Part shown: positions 44,796 to 52,477 of the stretch, piece by piece | How the letters are laid out: every line of letters begins with the position of its first letter | Numbering within the stretch: position 1 is the stretch's first letter | Assembly: GCA_040394635.1 (NCBI GenBank) | Contig: JBEBRW010000029.1 | Location: 3,196-67,195, forward strand | Direction of reading: 5' to 3' | Source: UBA5239 sp040394635 | GTDB lineage: Bacteria > Verrucomicrobiota > Lentisphaeria > Victivallales > Victivallaceae | Length of the DNA: 64,000 nucleotides | Made by a program: the position numbers and the translations under genes | Notes under the pieces: model-generated | Databases searched by the model: none | Seen by the model: the letters and a program-made list of their open reading frames with translations, nothing else | Told to the model about the DNA's origin: nothing

Positions 44796-45590
44796 TTATC
44801 GGGATTGACGGCCCTGCCGCTCTTCGTTGTATTTCGGAATATTCTGTTCGAGATACCGGAAATTCACACTCTGCAGATCCTGGGTGAAACTCGATTCCTC
44901 GTAATTACGCAAACTCAGTGTCAGCTTGCCCTTCTGGCTGGCGAAAATGATCATTTCAACTTCCTTCGGGGTAAGTTCCAGCGTTACCGTGCTGTAGCCG
45001 GAGCGGGCGCTGCCGCCATCGCTCAGCCCGTAATTCGTCTCCCACTGCGCACCGGTCGCCAATACCCGGACATTCTGCAGGATCGTCAGCGTCAGCGTAT
45101 CCAGGCTGTTGTCGCCGCGCATTTCAGGGAAACGGAACGTACCGATCACGTCCACATTATCCCCGGGGCGAATCAGGTTGTTCACCGACGAAATGCTGTC
45201 CACCGAGATCGAAACCGCCCGGAAATTTTTCTTGATCTTGGCCGTCACCCCGCTGGCGCGGGTGAAAGTCTGCGCGATATCGGTCCACTGCAGCAGTTCG
45301 CCGGCATCCTTCGAAATATCGAGTGTACGACCGTAGAGACGGTCGCGCGATGACCACGGAATATCCCGTTCGAGGCCCCTCACGCCGCGCGGACGGCTGA
45401 TTTTTTGCGCCACCAGGTCGTCTGCGCTAATGGTCTGCCCCTGGGCCTTGCTGTTCTTCAGCTTGATCAGGACCACTTCCTCGGTGCTGTCCTGGATCTT
45501 TTTCCGTTCCGCATTGATCTGCGAATAATTCAATACAAACGCCATTATCCCGAATATCACCGCGACCAGCAGCAAAAACTTCTGTTTCAT
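44796..45590 (-). CDS. cpaB: CpaB/RcpC-like Flp pilus assembly protein (SAF domain)
   Basis: A 264-residue protein with an N-terminal membrane helix (FLLLVAVIFGIMAFVLNYS), a SAF domain (QGQTISADDLVAQKI, RLYGRTLDISKDAGELL) and the RcpC domain (AVSISVDSISSVNNLIRPGDNVDVIGTF, LELTPKEVEMIIFASQKGKLTLSLRN). CpaB acts in the periplasm near the secretin. First gene of the twelve-gene minus-strand unit, with AAGGAG before the ATG and 16 bp to the ATPase. No CpaC secretin follows. Confidence 0.92.
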   Translation of the reverse strand: MKQKFLLLVAVIFGIMAFVLNYSQINAERKKIQDSTEEVVLIKLKNSKAQGQTISADDLVAQKISRPRGVRGLERDIPWSSRDRLYGRTLDISKDAGELLQWTDIAQTFTRASGVTAKIKKNFRAVSISVDSISSVNNLIRPGDNVDVIGTFRFPEMRGDNSLDTLTLTILQNVRVLATGAQWETNYGLSDGGSARSGYSTVTLELTPKEVEMIIFASQKGKLTLSLRNYEESSFTQDLQSVNFRYLEQNIPKYNEERQGRQSR

Positions 45591-45666
45591 TGACCGTGCT
45601 CCTTAAAGTTTTATCCTTAATAACGTAAATATATTACCAATCGATCAAAAAACAAATTTCCCCATC

Positions 45667-46098
45667 CTAATTGTGGTAATTTTTGCCCTTGCCGATCATC
45701 ACCGCCCGGTACAGCTGCTCCAGCAGCAGGTAACGCGCCATTTCATGGGTAAAAGTCATCCGCGACATCGACAGCAGCAGATCGGCCCGCTTTTTCACGC
45801 TCTCCGCCAGCCCGTACGGCCCGCCGATCACCATGACCACCTTGCGGTCGATCCCCATCAGCGCGGCCGAAAATTCCCGCGACGTCATCTCCCTCCCTTC
45901 CTCACTCAAAACGATAACATACCCCTTTTCACTCTCCAGCTGCTCCATGATCTTCGCGCCCTCGCTCTCCGGCGTGCCATCGCGAATCTCCGCGATCTCC
46001 ACCTTGGCATACGGCGAGAGCCGCGTCATATAAGTCTCCACATGCGCGGCCAGTGCCTTATCCCTCATCTTCCCGACCGCTATAATCTTGAACAGCAT
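45667..46098 (-). CDS. rlmH: 23S rRNA pseudouridine-1915 N3-methyltransferase RlmH
   Basis: A 143-residue SPOUT enzyme. Family marks: VVMVIGGPYGLAESV (SAM knot), LLLSMSRMTFTHEMARYLLLEQLYRAVMI and the C-terminal Tyr-His region, here KNYHN rather than the common PYHH. The product methylates the helix 69 loop of 23S rRNA. It lies 76 bp upstream of cpaB on the same strand and 3 bp after a small membrane protein gene. Confidence 0.95.
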   Translation of the reverse strand: MLFKIIAVGKMRDKALAAHVETYMTRLSPYAKVEIAEIRDGTPESEGAKIMEQLESEKGYVIVLSEEGREMTSREFSAALMGIDRKVVMVIGGPYGLAESVKKRADLLLSMSRMTFTHEMARYLLLEQLYRAVMIGKGKNYHN

Positions 46099-46101
46099 AA
46101 G

Positions 46102-46422
46102 CTAAAACCAAACCCTTTTCAATACCTGAACCATAATCGCCAACACAATATACGCCCCAAAAAATCTCTTATAAAAAAAATTCGGCGGAACATTACGTGT
46201 CGCCTCCAAATAAAACGGAAGAAGGCCGACAAAAAACATACTCGCAAAAATCATCAAAGATGCAGGAATAGCAAACCATTCTCCAAAAACAACAACAAGA
46301 CAACCCGCAAACCATAATCCAGAATATAATCCAATATACGCCGAAAGAAGACCATAAATGCATCCGGCAATGATGCTGAATGCTGTTTTCACTTTGCTTT
46401 TCTTCTTCTCGGCCACGATCAT
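46102..46422 (-). CDS. Small membrane protein, paralogue B
   Basis: A 106-residue protein with about four hydrophobic segments and a KRFFGAYIVLAIMVQVLKRVWF end. It aligns with the next upstream gene over its length: KVK-x(4)-I-x-AG-x(2)-Y near the start, LPFYLEATRNVPPNFFYKRFFGAYIVL near the end. The function is unknown. It is one base after the paralogue and three bases before rlmH. Lower GC than its neighbours suggests a different history. Confidence 0.75.
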   Translation of the reverse strand: MIVAEKKKSKVKTAFSIIAGCIYGLLSAYIGLYSGLWFAGCLVVVFGEWFAIPASLMIFASMFFVGLLPFYLEATRNVPPNFFYKRFFGAYIVLAIMVQVLKRVWF

Positions 46423-46423
46423 C

Positions 46424-46744
46424 TTACACCTGAAATAGAAATTTTCTCACGACCAGAATCATAACTATCAACGCAATGTACGCGAAGAAAAATCTTTTAA
46501 TAAAATAATCCGGTGTAGTATCGTATTTCTCCTCCAACATGGCCGGCAGAAGCATAACGCCCAAAATACATACCACTGATACTACCCAATCAAAAATATT
46601 CATCCATAATCGTCTGGGTGGCCCAAAGATCATATAAATACAATATGAAAAAAATTCGGCAAAAAACTTTCCAATGATTGCGGCAGAATAAATATATACA
46701 ATACCTGCAACCACAATACATATATTCTTTACCTTCTCGTTCAT
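46424..46744 (-). CDS. Small membrane protein, paralogue A
   Basis: A 106-residue protein with about four hydrophobic segments; same length and same conserved ends as the following gene (KVKNICIVVAGIVYIYSAAIIG; LPAMLEEKYDTTPDYFIKRFFFAYIAL). A tandem duplication is clear although overall identity is modest. No recognised family. The start codon region is AT-rich with little Shine-Dalgarno character. Confidence 0.75.
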   Translation of the reverse strand: MNEKVKNICIVVAGIVYIYSAAIIGKFFAEFFSYCIYMIFGPPRRLWMNIFDWVVSVVCILGVMLLPAMLEEKYDTTPDYFIKRFFFAYIALIVMILVVRKFLFQV

Positions 46745-46806
46745 ATTCGATATTACCTCAATTGAACGAACACACCTCCGATATTTTCAACTTTTGGCAA
46801 CCTACC

Positions 46807-47562
46807 TCAAAACGGCGACTGGAATTCCGAATCGTCGATATCGACGTTGAGACGGTATTGCACCACGCGCGAAATCTGTTTGGTGTTGTCCACGATCACC
46901 GTATTCTGGTTGGCGATGATCACGTGGTCGTACATCGCGTAAGTATCCATCGTCGATTCATAATTCACCATGATACCACCGATATTTTCACGCGTCACCA
47001 ACCGCTTCGGCAGCCCAGAATATTTGCCGATATAAATGGTGATCGGCTCCTGCTCCGGATTGCTGCCCACTACCTTATAATACTCCACCCCGTCCATACG
47101 GATCTGCGAGAGTTTGACCTGTTCGAAGGTATCGGCAAAAGTACTGTCCGGCAGCAGCAGTGTCTGCATGTTGCGAATCCGTATCAGCGAATGACCGGTC
47201 AATTCGCGCGATGTTTTCTTTTTGTAGTCGACGAGCCACGCGCGGCGTCCGTTGTAAATCACCGAAGAAACCGGCTGGTTATCCTCATAGGTGGTGGTTT
47301 TCCAGGAGCCCGGACGCTTGAACTTGACTTCGATCACGTATTCGTCGTCCCAGAATACCCCGATCACCCGCGAAATCTGTTTCTGCACATAAGAATTGGC
47401 GCGGCGGTACAGCCCGTCCGGATCGCTGTTCTGGTTCATCAAAGCCTGCAATTCATCCAGCGAAATATCCGACTCATACTCTTCGTAATCCTGAAACAGC
47501 GAACACCCGCACAGACTCACGGCCGCGATTACAGCCGCCATCGTTTTCATCAGTAATCTCAT
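46807..47562 (-). CDS. Lipoprotein, possibly LolA-fold, unknown function
   Basis: A 251-residue protein with signal peptide and lipobox (AAVSLCGCSLF). The body has alternating beta strands with VIEVKFKRPGSWKTTTYEDNQ, VIYNGRRAWLVDYKKK and YYKVVGSNPEQEPITIYIG, reminiscent of outer-membrane lipoprotein-sorting proteins that bind lipids in a half-barrel. The assignment is structural intuition only. Two methionines (1 and 5) are possible starts. It is separated from gnd by a terminator and a repeat element. Confidence 0.65.
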   Translation of the reverse strand: MRLLMKTMAAVIAAVSLCGCSLFQDYEEYESDISLDELQALMNQNSDPDGLYRRANSYVQKQISRVIGVFWDDEYVIEVKFKRPGSWKTTTYEDNQPVSSVIYNGRRAWLVDYKKKTSRELTGHSLIRIRNMQTLLLPDSTFADTFEQVKLSQIRMDGVEYYKVVGSNPEQEPITIYIGKYSGLPKRLVTRENIGGIMVNYESTMDTYAMYDHVIIANQNTVIVDNTKQISRVVQYRLNVDIDDSEFQSPF

Positions 47563-47585
47563 ATCTAAAACCTCGTTTATTCTAT

Positions 47586-47669
47586 ATGGAAAATGGAAAG
47601 TTGAAAACTGAAAATGAAGGATATCTTTTTCCCATAATTTTCAATTCTCAATTTTCAATTCTCAATTAT
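47586..47669. repeat. Intergenic inverted repeat built from AATTGAAAATGG-type units (copy 2)
   Basis: The left arm (47586-47616) has GGAAAATGGAAAGTTGAAAA units; the right arm (47636-47669) has repeated CAATTTTCAATTCTCAA. Same design as 18267-18408 with a shorter centre of about 20 nt. It lies between gnd and the lipoprotein gene. Confidence 0.82.
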
Positions 47670-47671
47670 AA

Positions 47672-47713
47672 AAAAATAACCCGGAAACCGGACTAAAACA
47701 AGTCCGGTTTCCG
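47672..47713 (-). terminator. Intrinsic terminator of gnd
   Basis: Read on the minus strand, a 13-bp perfect stem (47713-47701 with 47694-47682, CGGAAACCGGACT and its complement) with a 6-nt loop is followed by a T-rich run (GTTATTTTTTT). It lies 20 bp after the gnd stop. Confidence 0.9.
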
Positions 47714-47732
47714 AATATTTCAAGGTTTCCCT

Positions 47733-49193
47733 TTAGGCATTGTAAGTGGTCGAGGTCGTCGAACCGCTGTTTTCCGTCCATTCATAATGGAAGAATTTGC
47801 CGCGGGGCTTGTCGACGCGTTCATAAGTGTGCGCGCCGAAATAGTCACGCTGCGCCTGCAGCAGGTTCGCCGGCAGCACCGCCGAACGATACGAATCGTA
47901 ATAGCAAAGCGCGCTCGAGAACGCCGGTACCGGGATACCGTACAGAGCGGCAGCAGCCACCACTTCGCGCCACGCGGTCTGGCACTTGTCGATCGCTTTC
48001 TTGAAGAAATCGGCCAGCAGCAGGTTCGCCAGCTTCGGGTTCTTGTCGAACGCCGCCTTGATGTCGCCGAGGAACTTGGCGCGGATGATACAGCCGCCGC
48101 GCCACATCAGCGCGATTTCGCCGTAATTCAGCTTCCAGCCGTATTCCGCGGCAGCCAGCTTCAGCAGCTGGAATCCCTGCGCGTAGGAACAGATCTTGGA
48201 GGCATACAGGGCCTGGCGGATCTTGTCGACCATGGCGGCTTTTTCGACGGCGGTCAGCTTGACGGCTTTCGGTCCTTTCAGAACCTTGGAAGCGGCCACG
48301 CGTTCTTCCTTGATCGCCGACGCGCAGCGGGCAAACACGGCTTCCGCAATCGTCGGAGCCGGGGCGCCCAGGTCCAGCGCACTCTGGCTGGTCCATTTGC
48401 CGGTGCCCTTCTGGCCGGCAGTATCGAGAATCACGTCGACCACCGGCTTCTTGGTTTCGGGATCGATTTCCTTCAGGATATTGGTGGTGATGTCGATCAG
48501 GTAGCTGTCCAGTTCGGCCTTGTTCCACGTGGCGAAAACTTTCTGCATTTCGGGAGCGCTCATACCCAGCATGTTTTTCATCAGCGTATAGGCTTCGCAG
48601 ATCATTTCCATGTCGCCGTATTCGATGCCGTTGTGAACCATTTTCACGTAGTGTCCGGCGCCGTTGTCACCGACCCATTCGCAGCAGGCGCTGCCGTCGG
48701 CAACCTTGGCGGAAATCGCCTGGAAAATCGGTTTCACCGCCGGCCATGCTTTCGGCGATCCGCCGGGCATGATCGAGGGACCGAGCAAAGCGCCTTCTTC
48801 GCCGCCGGAAACCCCGGTGCCGATGAAGAGCATTCCCTTGCTTTCCAGATAAGAAGTACGGCGGATCGAGTCAGGAAAATGACTGTTTCCGCCGTCTATG
48901 ATGATGTCACCTTTGTCAAGGTAAGGAATCAGCAGTTCGATAAATTCATCCACCGGTTTGCCGGCCTTGACCATCAACATGATCTTGCGCGGTTTTTCCA
49001 GATTGTCCACCAGTTCCTGAATGGAGTGGCAGCCGATGATATTCTTGCCTTTTCCTCTACCGTTGACAAAGTTATCGACCTTCTCGACGGTGCGGTTGAA
49101 TACGGCGACATTGAAGCCTTTACTTTCCATATTCAGCACCAGGTTTTCGCCCATTACGGCGATCCCGATCAGGCCGATATTAGCTTTACTTAT
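47733..49193 (-). CDS. gnd: 6-phosphogluconate dehydrogenase, decarboxylating (no standard start codon)
   Basis: A pentose phosphate enzyme making ribulose 5-phosphate, CO2 and NADPH. The NADP loop reads GLIGIAVMGENLVLN; the substrate and catalytic segments are GVSGGEEGALLGPSIMPGG, KMVHNGIEYGDMEMICE and DTAGQKGTGKWTSQ, and the C-terminus is RVDKPRGKFFHYEW. The first ATG (49154) lies inside the NADP loop and would delete the first strand. Upstream the frame runs TAA AAA AAA ATA AGT AAA GCT AAT ATC with no ATG, GTG or TTG. I drew it from ATA (49193, 486 residues: M/I-SKANIGLIG). The ATA overlaps the stop of the upstream histone-like gene. See the finding on frameshifting. Confidence 0.85.
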   Translation of the reverse strand: MSKANIGLIGIAVMGENLVLNMESKGFNVAVFNRTVEKVDNFVNGRGKGKNIIGCHSIQELVDNLEKPRKIMLMVKAGKPVDEFIELLIPYLDKGDIIIDGGNSHFPDSIRRTSYLESKGMLFIGTGVSGGEEGALLGPSIMPGGSPKAWPAVKPIFQAISAKVADGSACCEWVGDNGAGHYVKMVHNGIEYGDMEMICEAYTLMKNMLGMSAPEMQKVFATWNKAELDSYLIDITTNILKEIDPETKKPVVDVILDTAGQKGTGKWTSQSALDLGAPAPTIAEAVFARCASAIKEERVAASKVLKGPKAVKLTAVEKAAMVDKIRQALYASKICSYAQGFQLLKLAAAEYGWKLNYGEIALMWRGGCIIRAKFLGDIKAAFDKNPKLANLLLADFFKKAIDKCQTAWREVVAAAALYGIPVPAFSSALCYYDSYRSAVLPANLLQAQRDYFGAHTYERVDKPRGKFFHYEWTENSGSTTSTTYNA

Positions 49194-49201
49194 TTTTTTT
49201 T
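49190..49201 (-). other. A9 slippery tract joining the histone-like gene to gnd
   Basis: On the minus strand the histone-like gene ends GCT AAA AAA AAA TAA. A -1 slip on AAA-AAA-AAA puts ribosomes into ATA AGT AAA GCT, the frame of gnd, without any intervening stop. It is an A-AAA-AAA type slippery heptamer. Transcriptional slippage on the same run would have the same effect. Confidence 0.6.
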
Positions 49202-49780
49202 AGCCGGGGCTTTTTTCGCCGGTGCGGCTTTGGGAGCAGCAGCCTTCTTGGCCGGGGCGGCCTTCGGGGCAGCAGCTTTCTTCGCCGGGGCGGCCTTCAC
49301 GGCAGCCTTCGGGGCAGCGGCTTTCTTCACCGGTGCAGCTTTCTTCACAGCGGCTTTCGGAGCAGCAGCTTTCTTCGCCGGTGCGGCCTTCACGGCAGCC
49401 TTCGGAGCAGCGGCTTTCTTGGCCGGTGCAGCTTTCTTCACAGCGGCTTTCGGAGCAGCAGCTTTCTTCGCCGGTGCGGCCTTCGGGGCAACAGCTTTCT
49501 TCACTGCGGCAACGACTTTCTTCGCATCTTTCTTGACGATGGCTTCAGCTTTTGCAATGGTAGCTTTCACTACATTGGTTTTCTTGGCCGGTGCGGCTTT
49601 CGGAGCAGCGGCTTTCTTCGCCGGCGCGGCCTTCACGGCAGCAGCTTTCGGAGCGGCGACTTTCTTGGCGGGAGCGGCTTTCTTAACAGCAGCTTTCGGA
49701 GCGGCGGCTTTCTTCGCCGGAGCGGCCTTTACGGCGGCAGCTTTCGGAGCGGCTTTCGGAGCGGATTTTGTCTTACCCAT
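49190..49780 (-). CDS. Histone H1-like Lys/Ala/Pro-rich DNA-binding protein
   Basis: A 196-residue, very basic low-complexity protein built almost only from repeats of the type KKAAAPKAA(V)KAAPA, interrupted once (about 67-90) by a less regular helix-prone stretch TNVVKATIAKAEAIVKKDAKK. It resembles bacterial H1/AlgP/Hc-like proteins that compact DNA. The DNA repeats reflect the protein repeats. It ends in three lysines (AAA x3) and stops two bases before the gnd frame becomes open at ATA. The 450-bp spacer before it is rich in T tracts. Confidence 0.9.
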   Translation of the reverse strand: MGKTKSAPKAAPKAAAVKAAPAKKAAAPKAAVKKAAPAKKVAAPKAAAVKAAPAKKAAAPKAAPAKKTNVVKATIAKAEAIVKKDAKKVVAAVKKAVAPKAAPAKKAAAPKAAVKKAAPAKKAAAPKAAVKAAPAKKAAAPKAAVKKAAPVKKAAAPKAAVKAAPAKKAAAPKAAPAKKAAAPKAAPAKKAPAKKK

Positions 49781-50230
49781 TTAACATTCCCCTTTGTTGA
49801 ATTTTTATGGCGACAATGCCGTTTTCAATGGACACTAATATAACTCAATTAATGTTCAACGCAATCTCTGCAAGAGCAGAAATGATGTTTTTTTTGAAAA
49901 AAAGTCTAAAAAATCGTCATAAACACCGTTTTTTTCCCGGATTTTCCGTTTTTTAACGCTTTTCGCATCGCTATTTTTTCAATTTTTTTTCTGCAGAAAC
50001 GAATTTTTCCGTTTTTTTCGCATCGAAATACATCGTTTTTTCGTCGCATTTTTTCATCCTTTCATCTTTTTTCGATATATGCAACTATTTAATCTTATGG
50101 AATATTACAAAAATATCACCGGCGTCGGTAATTCAATTGAGTCAAATACCAATATCAACCGTATTTTTCGCCGTTTTTTTGTTGACAATTTTTTCCTTTC
50201 ATATTATCTTATCAACAGACAGGAAAATGC
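49781..50230. other. 450-bp AT-rich divergent spacer with many T tracts
   Basis: No ORF of note. About ten runs of 6-9 T (for example near 49888, 49930, 49950, 49975-49990, 50015, 50037, 50050, 50067) alternate with short CG-containing words such as TTTTTTCGCAT. It separates the divergent histone-like and zinc-ribbon genes. A candidate promoter for the latter is TTGACA at 50184 with TTATCT 16 bp further on. Confidence 0.6.
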
Positions 50231-51319
50231 ATGAAAAAACAGCGCGATAAAAACGATAAATTCGATCAGAAATCATTCGCCGTAACCATCCGGCAAAACA
50301 CCCAATTTCAAGCTCGAATCATCACCATGATTTCACTTGTTTCCGGCCTCATTTACATCACTGCCGGATGCGGTCTTTTCATCTTCACTCAGAGCCACAC
50401 GCTACCGGATGCGGCAAAAGAAATTACTCTGCTCATGATTGTATCAGGATTTTTCGTCCTCATTTTCACCATCTTCCCTTTGCTCTTTTTTCTTTCGCCG
50501 AAATGCCCGTTTTGCCGCAGAAATTTCAGAGATCCGCGTATTCCGCTGGCCACTGGATTCTGCCCCGAATGCCGCAGGGTATTATTCAAGAACGAAAAGC
50601 TTTCCGGCATTAAACTGCCAACCATAATCGATGCTCTATCGCATTTCTACATCTATGAATTCCTCAGCTTCTTCTTTGTCATGACGATTTTCGCTCTGCT
50701 CATTAAATCCTATGCCTATATATATTATTGGCAGCTCATATCTGCGTTTGCATTTTGCGAAGGATTGGCACTGCTGTTTTTTCCTTTTTACTTAATGATT
50801 CGGCATCGCATCGCCTGCAGGCGTCCACCTGAAACTCCGGCATGCGAAATATGCGGCGGAATACCGTTAAAAGGCCTGCTGTCCGTAACCGGAAATTGCT
50901 CCAATTGCGGCTCGCCGGTCAACGATGAATGGGCGCCTCCAGAACCCGAGCCTCTCGCCGATTTGCCCACCTGGAATGAAATCAAGAAATATCAGAAAAA
51001 GATTGCGATGGCGATGTTTATTTCGACCGTTCTGGCGTTTGCGGCATCAGCCATTTTATTTTACCATGGCGCCCATACTGATATGAATGGTGTCTGGTTC
51101 TTTCTGATCGCCATTATAATTCTCTTTCCCGGCATGATCTCTCCTATATTATATATGGAACATAGAGCAATAAAAAAACGCAGCAAATTCATGGTGTATT
51201 TCCGGTGCCCGTATTGCGATTTTTCTTTGCGCCCGAATGGTTCAACTCTGAAAAATGTCGAGCGCTGCCCGAAGTGCCGTCGGCGCTTAATCAAAAGGAC
51301 CGGTGCTGATGAAAATTGA
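50231..51319 (+). CDS. Zinc-ribbon membrane protein, paralogue 1
   Basis: A 362-residue protein of unknown function. Three CxxC-x(n)-CxxC ribbons are visible: CPFCRRNFRDPRIPLATGFC-PEC (about 94-117), CEICGG...CSNCGSP (about 203-228) and CPYCDFSLRP...CPKCRRR (about 329-355). Between them are about six hydrophobic segments, and a conserved proline-rich strip PPEPEPLADLPTWNEI follows ribbon 2. Ribbons should face the cytosol. The next gene is a clear paralogue and overlaps it. No enzyme motif is visible. Confidence 0.8.
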   Translation: MKKQRDKNDKFDQKSFAVTIRQNTQFQARIITMISLVSGLIYITAGCGLFIFTQSHTLPDAAKEITLLMIVSGFFVLIFTIFPLLFFLSPKCPFCRRNFRDPRIPLATGFCPECRRVLFKNEKLSGIKLPTIIDALSHFYIYEFLSFFFVMTIFALLIKSYAYIYYWQLISAFAFCEGLALLFFPFYLMIRHRIACRRPPETPACEICGGIPLKGLLSVTGNCSNCGSPVNDEWAPPEPEPLADLPTWNEIKKYQKKIAMAMFISTVLAFAASAILFYHGAHTDMNGVWFFLIAIIILFPGMISPILYMEHRAIKKRSKFMVYFRCPYCDFSLRPNGSTLKNVERCPKCRRRLIKRTGADEN

Positions 51320-52406
51320 TCAGGAAAAATTTGCGTTGGCGAGCCGTCATTATCAGCGTTTGCAGGGCCGCTTTATTATGGTTTCGGCGCTGCTCGTCGG
51401 AACGCTGTATATCTTCGCCGGATTGATGTTATCCAACTCTGCAATGAAACCGCTGGAAGACGGTTTTTCACTCGTTGCTCTTTTTCTGGGCATGACGGCA
51501 TTCTTCATTGCGCCACTGCTGATCCTGATATCGTATCTGTTTGCGCCCGCCTGTCCGCATTGTCATAGAAAACTGTTGAAACCACATATTCAGACGGCCA
51601 GCGGTTTGTGTCCTCATTGCCATCAGATTCTTTTTGACCGGATGAAATTGAATCAAATTGAATTGCCTCCGCATAACCCTTATTTGAACCCGGTATTTTT
51701 TCAGGGAACCACACTGATTCTCTCGGTCATTTTATTCTCGGCTTTGCAATTTCTTGACGCAGAAACCCTGCTGGCCAGATTGAGTATCCTTCTCGTGATC
51801 GAAGGCATTCTGATCGTGGCGGTTTTAATCCTGCCGCTCCTCTATTACCGGCTGCGGGAAAAACGCCGGTGTGGAATCTGCAACAGCGTGGTCTCCGAAG
51901 ACATCGCGGATATGACCGGCCATTGTTCCGCCTGCGGTTCTCCGGTGAATAAGCCGTGGCCGCCGCCGGAGCCGGAACCCATTGCCGAATTGCCGACGTG
52001 GGAGGAGCTTCAACAGCACCGCCGCGAAATCCGCAAAATGATCGGCATCGCGACCGTCACGGCCATCGTCATCATCGCGGTGTCATTTCTGCTGATGCTG
52101 AGTTTCGAAAATCGCGATACGATCTTTTATATCATTGTCACCGGCGGTATTATTGCCGTACCGGTGGGCATCGCATATTATACCCATCTCCGGATCGAAA
52201 AAATGACGAAAGCCAAAGCGCGGAAGTTCCACGTCTACGACCACTGCCCGTATTGTCAAAACAAGCCGCAGAAAATGGTCACGGAAATCGTTTCGATCGT
52301 CCTGGATGTGGAAGAGGAAAAACAGCGCCGGCACCGTCTTGACCTGAATTTATACGGACGCTGCCGCAAATGCCGCCGCCGCCTGATCAGGCAAATGCCA
52401 AAATAA
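51309..52406 (+). CDS. Zinc-ribbon membrane protein, paralogue 2
   Basis: A 365-residue protein with the same plan as the previous gene: CPHCHRKLLKPHIQTASGLC-PHC, then CGICNSV...CSACGSPVNKPWPPPEPEPIAELPTWEEL, then CPYCQNKPQK...CRKCRRRL with a longer last ribbon. About six hydrophobic segments. The start at 51309 has AAAGGA upstream and overlaps the previous gene by 11 bp; an ATG at 51303 is possible. A tandem duplication kept as an overlapping pair suggests the two form a heteromeric complex (inference). Confidence 0.8.
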   Translation: MKIDQEKFALASRHYQRLQGRFIMVSALLVGTLYIFAGLMLSNSAMKPLEDGFSLVALFLGMTAFFIAPLLILISYLFAPACPHCHRKLLKPHIQTASGLCPHCHQILFDRMKLNQIELPPHNPYLNPVFFQGTTLILSVILFSALQFLDAETLLARLSILLVIEGILIVAVLILPLLYYRLREKRRCGICNSVVSEDIADMTGHCSACGSPVNKPWPPPEPEPIAELPTWEELQQHRREIRKMIGIATVTAIVIIAVSFLLMLSFENRDTIFYIIVTGGIIAVPVGIAYYTHLRIEKMTKAKARKFHVYDHCPYCQNKPQKMVTEIVSIVLDVEEEKQRRHRLDLNLYGRCRKCRRRLIRQMPK

Positions 52407-52477
52407 TCCCCCAATATCGTTTGTAATACCCCGGACGAACCAGTATATTATAAGTTTTACTACTATTAAATTGACTT

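Noticed and set aside
49190..49780. Tandem DNA repeats resembling a CRISPR or satellite array
   Set aside because: Units are of uneven length, without unique spacers, and follow the reading frame of the Lys/Ala/Pro-rich protein.
47787..49784. A 665-codon frame antisense to gnd and the histone-like gene
   Set aside because: The Ala/Gly/Phe repeats are the complement of the KA-rich codons. It lacks a ribosome site; both sense genes are convincing.
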